DNA of 64,000 nt from Streptacidiphilus sp. 4-A2 (GTDB taxonomy: Bacteria; Actinomycetota; Actinomycetes; Streptomycetales; Streptomycetaceae). Below are positions 61,090 through 64,000 of the stretch, piece after piece (within the stretch, counting starts at the first letter, position 1; each line of letters opens with the position of its first letter). The notes under the pieces were generated by a model. The model was not told the DNA's origin, ran no database searches, and saw only the letters and a program-made list of their open reading frames with translations. The position numbers and the translations under genes were made by a program. The stretch lies in assembly GCA_014284505.1 (NCBI GenBank), contig JAAFYY010000001.1, forward strand, positions 1,550,001 to 1,614,000, read 5' to 3'.

Positions 61090-64000
61090 CTATTCTTCGG
61101 AAGACGGCAGTTCCCGCAGCAGCTGTTCGGCTGCCGCCGCCGACCGGCGCACGCCCATCCGCCGGTAGAGGGCGACCGCCTGCCCCAGGTCGACGCGGGC
61201 GGAGTCGAGTTCGCCCAGGCTCGCCGAGCAGCGGGCCGCGCCCTCCAGCGCCCTGGCCTGCTCCAGCGGGCTGTGCGTGTTCAGCGCCAGGTCCAGCGCC
61301 CTGCGGTGCAGTTCCCGCGCCCGCTCAGGACCGGTGGTCGCGGCGGTGAACTCGGCGGTGCTGATCAGTACTTCGGCCTGGCCCTGGCAGTCGTCGAGCT
61401 GCTCGAAGATCGCCAGCGACCGCTCCAGCAGCGCGGTCCCGGCCTCCTGTTCCCCGGTCAGGCAGCGCAGCCGGCCCAGTTCGTGCAGGGCGTTGGCCTG
61501 CCCGTTGCGGGCGCCCAGGCGCTCGAAGTCCCCCAGTGACCGCTCCAGCAGGGTGCGCGCCGCCTCGCGGTCGCCCTGGGCGAGCCGGGCCCGGCCCAGG
61601 TCCCAGCCGACCACCGCGACCCCGAGCGGGCTGCCCAGTTCCTGGAGGATCGCCAGCGCGCGCTCGGCCTGTCCGGCCGCGGTGTCGATGTCCCCGATCA
61701 CCACCCCGGCCCGGCACGACTCGGTCAGCGCACCGGATTCGCCGAGCCGGTTGCCCACCTCCTGGAAGGCGGCGATGGCTGCCTGCTGCAACTCGGCCGC
61801 GGCCGTGAACTCCCCGCGAAGTACCGCACCCGGCCCAGCTCGCACAGGGCGTTGGCTTCGCCGTGGCGGTCGCCCAGGGCCCGGTACGCGGCCAGGGCCT
61901 GTCCCTGGAGCTCCGCCGCCGACCTTGTCGCGGGCCATCAGCCGGGCGCCGCCCAGGTTCCACAGGGCGTTGGCCTCGCCCTGGCGGTCCCCGGTCTCCC
62001 GGAAGATCTCCAGGGCCTGTTCGATGGTCCCGGTCGCGACCGTGGCGCCCTGGGTGTATCCGCGCAGACGGCCCAGCTCGTCCAGGCAGTTGGCCTCGCC
62101 CTGGCGGTTGCCGAGCTCCTGGTACATCCCCAGCACCCGCTCGACCTGCTCGATGGCGGCCGTGTACTGACCGCTGAGCAGCCGGATCCGGCCCAGCTCC
62201 CACAGCGCGTCGGCCTCGCGCAGCCGGTCGCCGTGTTCCTGTGCGGTCGCGGCGGCGGCCAGGCTGAGCGCGATCGCCTGCGGCCAGGGGCCGTCCAGGT
62301 GCAGCAGCGGGGCCATCGCGGTGCTGAGGCCGGCGATCCGGTCCGGCTGCCGGTCGGTGGTGGCCTGGGCGATCCCGGCGAGCAGGTTCTGCCGCTCGGT
62401 GCGCAGCCAGCGCAGCGCCTGGTCCCGGTCGGCGAACTCCGGCGCCTCGGCCGGAACCGGGGTCGACGGCGGCGGCGCGGGCCGGGTGTAGCGGACCAGG
62501 CGGCGGTAGGCGGCCTGGGCGCTGTGCTGCTGGTAGTCCAGCAGCCGGCCGAGCGCGGCCCCGCCCTCCCGCTCCTGTTCCGGGTCCTCCACGCTCAGGG
62601 TGCGGGCGTAGAGCCGGACCAGGTCGTGGAAGCGGTAGCGGCCGACGGTGTGCTGGATCAGCAGGTTGTGGTCCAGCAGCGACTCCAGCAGCCGCTCGGC
62701 GGTACGCCGGTCGACACCGGCCAGGGCGGCCGCGGCGTAGCCGTCGAAGTCCGGTCCGGGCACCAGTCCGAGCAGCCGGAACAAGCGGCGCTCGGCGGCG
62801 GGCAGGGTGGTCCGGGAGGACTCGAAGACGGCCGTCAGATTGCGGTCCTCGTCCTGGAGGTAGTCCAGTCGGCGGTGTTCGTCCCGCAGTTGCTCGACCA
62901 CGTCCTCCAGCCGCAGCGCGCGGCGGTGCCGCAGCCGGGCCGCGGTGATCCGGATGGCCAGCGGCAGGTGCCCGCTCAGGGAGAGCAGTTCGGCGATCGC
63001 CGGATGCCCCTCGGGGACCCGGTCGGCCCCGGCGACCTGGCGCAGCAGCGCCACCGCCTCGGCCTCGGGCAGCAGGTCGAGGGTGACCGTGTGGGCGTCG
63101 TCCAGGCCGGTCAGCCGCCGTCTGCTGGTGACCAGCACCAGGCAGCCCGGGCTGGCCGGGAGCAGCGGCCGGACCTGGGCGGTGTTGGCGGCGTTGTCCA
63201 GGACGATCAGGGTCCGGGTGTCGGCCAGCCGGTCGCGGTAGAAGGCGGAGCGCTCGCCCACGTCCCGGGGGATCAGCTGCGGGGGCACCCCGAGCGAGCG
63301 CAGGAACCAGTCCAGGGCGTCCCCGGCCTCCAGCGGCTGGGTGCCCGGGGTGTGGCCGTGCAGGTCGACGAAGAGCTGCCCGTCCGGGAACCGGTCCCGG
63401 ATCCGGTGCGCGGCCCGGATCGCCAGCGCCGACTTGCCGATCCCGGCCATTCCGTCGATCGCGGAGATGACCACCATCCCGGCCTCGGAGCCGCCCGGTG
63501 CCTCGTCGGCGAGCTCGACCAGGCGCGCGAGTTCGCGCCCGCGGCCGGTGAAGGCCCGGGTGTCGGCGGGCAGCTGGAAGCGGGGGCCGCGGTCGGCGGG
63601 CGTTGCCGCGCGCAGCGCCACCGGGGCGCCGGGCCCGGCCGCGGCCGGCGGCACGGCGAGCTCCGGGTCCGCGCCCAGGATCCGCCCGTGCAGCCGCTGG
63701 ACGTCCGGGGAGGGGTCCACCCCGAGCTCCTCCACCAGCCGGTGCCGCAGCTCCTGGAACGCGTCCAGGGCCTCGGCCTGCCGTCCGGCCCGGTACAGGG
63801 CGAGCATCAGCTGCCCGTGCACGGTCTCCCGCAGCGGGTGCGCGTCGGTCAGCGCGCGGATCTCGGCGACCAGCTCCTGGTGCCGTCCCAGCCACAGATC
63901 GGCCTCGATCCGCCCCTCCAGCGCCAGCAGCCGGGTCTCCCGCAGCCACTGGACCCGGCTGTCGACCTCAGGACCGGGCGGCATGTCGGCCAGCGGCTCG
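61090..64000 (-). CDS. AfsR/SARP-type regulator with NB-ARC and TPR domains (N terminus outside window)
   Basis: A pathway-type activator whose DNA-binding part starts beyond 64000. Visible in order: the bacterial transcriptional activator (BTAD) domain (EGRIEADLWLGRHQELVAEI, HPLRETVHGQLMLALYRAGRQAEAL, LGVDPSPDVQRLHGRIL), an NB-ARC ATPase (Walker A AIDGMAGIGKSALAIRAA, Walker B RTLIVLDNAAN, SRRRLTGLDDAH, GHLPLAIRI), a winged-helix region, and about seven TPR-like repeats (GNRQGEANCLDELGRL and relatives) to the C terminus. Two compensating breaks near 61820 and 61923 scramble ~35 residues between repeats. No biosynthetic cluster is visible in this window to say what it controls. Confidence 0.92.
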   Translation of the reverse strand, partial: EPLADMPPGPEVDSRVQWLRETRLLALEGRIEADLWLGRHQELVAEIRALTDAHPLRETVHGQLMLALYRAGRQAEALDAFQELRHRLVEELGVDPSPDVQRLHGRILGADPELAVPPAAAGPGAPVALRAATPADRGPRFQLPADTRAFTGRGRELARLVELADEAPGGSEAGMVVISAIDGMAGIGKSALAIRAAHRIRDRFPDGQLFVDLHGHTPGTQPLEAGDALDWFLRSLGVPPQLIPRDVGERSAFYRDRLADTRTLIVLDNAANTAQVRPLLPASPGCLVLVTSRRRLTGLDDAHTVTLDLLPEAEAVALLRQVAGADRVPEGHPAIAELLSLSGHLPLAIRITAARLRHRRALRLEDVVEQLRDEHRRLDYLQDEDRNLTAVFESSRTTLPAAERRLFRLLGLVPGPDFDGYAAAALAGVDRRTAERLLESLLDHNLLIQHTVGRYRFHDLVRLYARTLSVEDPEQEREGGAALGRLLDYQQHSAQAAYRRLVRYTRPAPPPSTPVPAEAPEFADRDQALRWLRTERQNLLAGIAQATTDRQPDRIAGLSTAMAPLLHLDGPWPQAIALSLAAAATAQEHGDRLREADALWELGRIRLLSGQYTAAIEQVERVLGMYQELGNRQGEANCLDELGRLRGYTQGATVATGTIEQALEIFRETGDRQGEANALWNLGGARLMARDKVGGGAPGTGPGRVPGPGRPPRRSQRPVRAGPGAVLRGEFTAAAELQQAAIAAFQEVGNRLGESGALTESCRAGVVIGDIDTAAGQAERALAILQELGSPLGVAVVGWDLGRARLAQGDREAARTLLERSLGDFERLGARNGQANALHELGRLRCLTGEQEAGTALLERSLAIFEQLDDCQGQAEVLISTAEFTAATTGPERARELHRRALDLALNTHSPLEQARALEGAARCSASLGELDSARVDLGQAVALYRRMGVRRSAAAAEQLLRELPSSEE

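Overview
The window is about 72% GC (my visual estimate). Its genes have strong G/C bias at third codon positions, frequent GTG starts, and a gene set typical of Streptomycetaceae: monomeric isocitrate dehydrogenase, an AfsR/SARP-type regulator, a DasR-type operator, XRE/DUF5753 and DUF6879 regulatory modules, a tgmABC graspetide cassette and at least one TTA codon. I would call it Streptomyces, Kitasatospora or Streptacidiphilus and cannot resolve the genus. It is chromosomal housekeeping plus accessory DNA. I see no tRNA, rRNA, insertion sequence, CRISPR array or origin.

More than half of the protein genes carry one or more apparent one-base indels. Most are a base missing from a short G or C run, and restoring it rejoins conserved protein motifs. 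This looks like uncorrected sequencing error, not mass gene decay, so the gene spans below bridge these breaks and name them.

Layout. 1-5.3 kb: icd end, endonuclease V, GNAT, small hypothetical proteins and a DUF4241 protein. 5.5-13.1 kb: a carbohydrate locus with a perfect DasR-like site, a cellulose-synthase-like GT2, a very unusual acyltransferase-3/SGNH/GH16 fusion, and a secreted GH59 galactocerebrosidase-like enzyme with a ricin-type lectin tail. 13.2-18.7 kb: an Old Yellow Enzyme-type dienoyl-CoA reductase, PadR and TetR regulators, a hydroxyisobutyrate-dehydrogenase-like enzyme and a GH18-like protein. 18.8-23.2 kb: DUF35 protein, TetR, acyl-CoA dehydrogenase, etfB, etfA. 23.2-30.3 kb: ArsR/DUF5937 regulator, MFS exporter, Rsm22-like rRNA methyltransferase, two small membrane proteins and a NarL-type two-component system. 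30.4-34.9 kb: a DUF6879/XRE regulatory module followed by a three-gene RiPP cassette (precursor, ATP-grasp ligase, isoaspartate-type methyltransferase). 35-46.4 kb: MMPL transporter, FadR-like regulator and the K+-ATPase operon kdpFABCD read leftward, preceded by a 27-residue membrane ORF. 46.8-54.7 kb: DUF4118 protein, universal stress protein, SDR, two GNATs, CPA2 antiporter and a short XRE-STAND ATPase. 54.7-64 kb: EamA exporter, GH92 mannosidase, MgtC-like protein, epoxide hydrolase, a small secreted peptide with a Cys-rich partner, and an AfsR-like regulator running off the right edge.

Themes. Extracellular glycan synthesis, decoration and breakdown (GT2, AT3-SGNH-GH16, GH59, GH18, GH92) is the main one, and acyl-CoA oxidation is the second (OYE, DUF35, ACAD, ETF). 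Two points deserve attention beyond the catalogue: the graspetide/aspartimide-type RiPP cassette, and a palindromic element TGAC-N5-GTCA (often TGACG-N3-CGTCA) that recurs in at least eight intergenic gaps with no assigned factor.
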